This document shows, one piece after another, positions 13,812-14,988 of a stretch of 14,988 bases of DNA. The DNA is taken from NCBI GenBank assembly GCA_947371645.1, contig CANBQJ010000078.1, positions 1-14,988 of the forward strand, in the 5' to 3' direction. The stretch is from Burkholderiales bacterium. GTDB lineage: Bacteria; Pseudomonadota; Gammaproteobacteria; Burkholderiales; Burkholderiaceae. The notes below the pieces were generated by a model. It did no database searches. It worked only from the letters and a program-made list of their open reading frames with translations, and had not been told where the DNA came from. Each line of letters begins with the position of its first letter. The first letter of the stretch is position 1. The translations under genes and the position numbers were made by a program.

Positions 13812-14988
13812 ATGAGGTTCGTCTTCTTCTGTCACCCCGCTTTCATGGCGTCCCAAAGCATGCCGCGGTTCGCCCGCATGCTGGGCGCCTGGGTGGCCTC
13901 TCGCGGGCACGAGGTGACGTACTGGCAGCCCGGGTCTCATTGCCATGACCTGGCCAGGCGCCTGGGTTGGCGGGCGTTCGCCACCAAGTGGGCAGGCTAC
14001 ATCGACCAGTACCTGATCTTTCCCTGGCAGGTGCGCTGGCGTTTGCGCCATCAGCCTTCAGACACCTTGTTTGTGTTTTGCGACCAGGCGCTCGGCCCCT
14101 GGGTGCCTTTGGTCAAGCATCGCCCGCACGTGATCCATGCGCACGACCTGCTGGCGCTGCGCTCGGCCCTGGGTCTGATCCCGGAGAACCCGGTGTCGCT
14201 GACCGGTCGGCTGTATCAGCGCTACATCCGTCAGGGCTTCCGCCAAGGCCGGAATTTCATCTGCGTGTCGCAACGCACCCGAGACGATCTGCAGCGCTTT
14301 GGCGGGGTGGCCGGGGCGGCCATGCAGGTGGTCTACAACGGGCTGAACCATCCCTACAAGCGTGTGCCTGCGCCAGCGGCCCGTGCGGCCTTGCGCAAGG
14401 CGGGCTTGCCCGACGTCGAAGACGGCTTGCTGCTGCACGTTGGCGGGGGGCAGTGGTACAAGAACACGGCCGGGGTGATTCGCCTCTATGGCGCCTATGC
14501 CCGGCGTGTGAGCACGGCCCTGCCGCTGTGGATGATCAGCCCCTTGCCGACGTCGCAAGCAGTTGAAGACGCGTTGCGCGACTTGCCTGCCCATGCGCAG
14601 GTGAGGTTCTTTCAAGGCATCGACAACGCGGCGCTGGAGGCCCTGTACTCGCTGTCTGCCGTCATGCTCTTCCCCAGTCTGGCAGAAGGCTTTGGCTGGC
14701 CGCTTGTGGAAGCCCAGGCCAGCGGCTGCGCGGTGCTCACCTCTGACGACTCACCCATGAACGAGGTGGCAGGGCCGCATGCGCATTACCTGCCTGTGTT
14801 GAAGCCTGACACGGACGCGAACGCGTGGGCAGAGCAGGGCGGGGCCTTGCTGGTGCAACTGACGCTGGACCCGGATCACATGGGCACCGAGGCCCTTGCG
14901 CAGCGCATGGCCTGGGCTGCACGCTTCACGGCTACCCAGGCCATGGAGGGCTACTGGTCGGCCTACCTGGCCGTCCTGGCGCGTGAAG
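13812..14988 (+). CDS. GT4-family (GT-B) glycosyltransferase, 3' end beyond window
   Basis: The frame is open from ATG 13812 to the window edge (392 codons, no stop), so the 3' end is missing, though 392 residues is already near full family length. The N-terminus MRFVFFCHPAF opens a GT-B nucleotide-like fold, with a conserved HAHDLLALR stretch at about 109-117. The C-terminal half has the donor-site region VGGGQWYKN (210-218) and the GT4 E-x7-E motif E292...E300 in AEGFGWPLVEAQASG, followed by GCAVLTSD. It should transfer a sugar from a nucleotide donor onto a polysaccharide or lipid-linked intermediate in the cytoplasm. AAGGG lies only one base before the ATG, too close to be an ideal site, and no better in-frame start was found. 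It may be co-transcribed with the beta-helix lipoprotein. Confidence 0.9.
   Translation, partial: MRFVFFCHPAFMASQSMPRFARMLGAWVASRGHEVTYWQPGSHCHDLARRLGWRAFATKWAGYIDQYLIFPWQVRWRLRHQPSDTLFVFCDQALGPWVPLVKHRPHVIHAHDLLALRSALGLIPENPVSLTGRLYQRYIRQGFRQGRNFICVSQRTRDDLQRFGGVAGAAMQVVYNGLNHPYKRVPAPAARAALRKAGLPDVEDGLLLHVGGGQWYKNTAGVIRLYGAYARRVSTALPLWMISPLPTSQAVEDALRDLPAHAQVRFFQGIDNAALEALYSLSAVMLFPSLAEGFGWPLVEAQASGCAVLTSDDSPMNEVAGPHAHYLPVLKPDTDANAWAEQGGALLVQLTLDPDHMGTEALAQRMAWAARFTATQAMEGYWSAYLAVLARE

Overview
The window is GC-rich (about two thirds G+C by eye), densely coding, and has protein families typical of a betaproteobacterium of the order Burkholderiales (Comamonadaceae/Aquabacterium/Leptothrix-like). 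The evidence for this is the SHOCT-domain protein beside tRNA-Ser, the Spy-like regulator locus and the GT4 N-terminus. The assignment is inference from sequence style, not a database match. No insertion sequence, integrase, CRISPR array or prophage is visible.

Layout. 41-128: tRNA-Ser(CGA), followed by a clear intrinsic terminator. 220-1431: two plus-strand genes, a SHOCT-domain protein and a 71-residue orphan. 1439-2935 (minus strand): a polytopic GT-C-type membrane glycosyltransferase-like protein. 3061-3477: a small YvlD/phage_holin_4_2 membrane protein. 3659-6573: a three-gene envelope-stress type unit made of a His/Met-rich Spy/CpxP-like periplasmic protein, an OmpR-family response regulator and a HAMP/HisKA sensor kinase (the last two overlap by 4 bases). 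6691-11226: a tight four-gene operon that looks like a compact polyprenylphosphoryl-D-arabinose pathway: a PF03706 flippase-like protein, a HAD-UbiA fusion, a DprE1-like FAD oxidoreductase and a DprE2-like SDR. 11363-13765: a large predicted lipoprotein with pectate-lyase_3/beta-helix features. 13812 to the window end: a GT4 glycosyltransferase, cut by the edge.

How the genes may work together. The UbiA domain would join 5-phosphoribosyl diphosphate to a polyprenyl phosphate, the HAD domain could remove the 5-phosphate, DprE1/DprE2 would epimerise ribose to arabinose at C2, and the PF03706 protein could help move the lipid-linked sugar across the inner membrane. A GT-C enzyme would then use it on the periplasmic side, and the GT-C-like gene at 1439-2935 is one candidate. 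The downstream beta-helix lipoprotein and GT4 enzyme suggest that a surface glycan locus continues past the window. Two sets of helically phased direct repeats, upstream of the Spy-like gene and upstream of the arabinose operon, are candidate operators for OmpR/PhoB-family regulators, possibly including the regulator encoded here.
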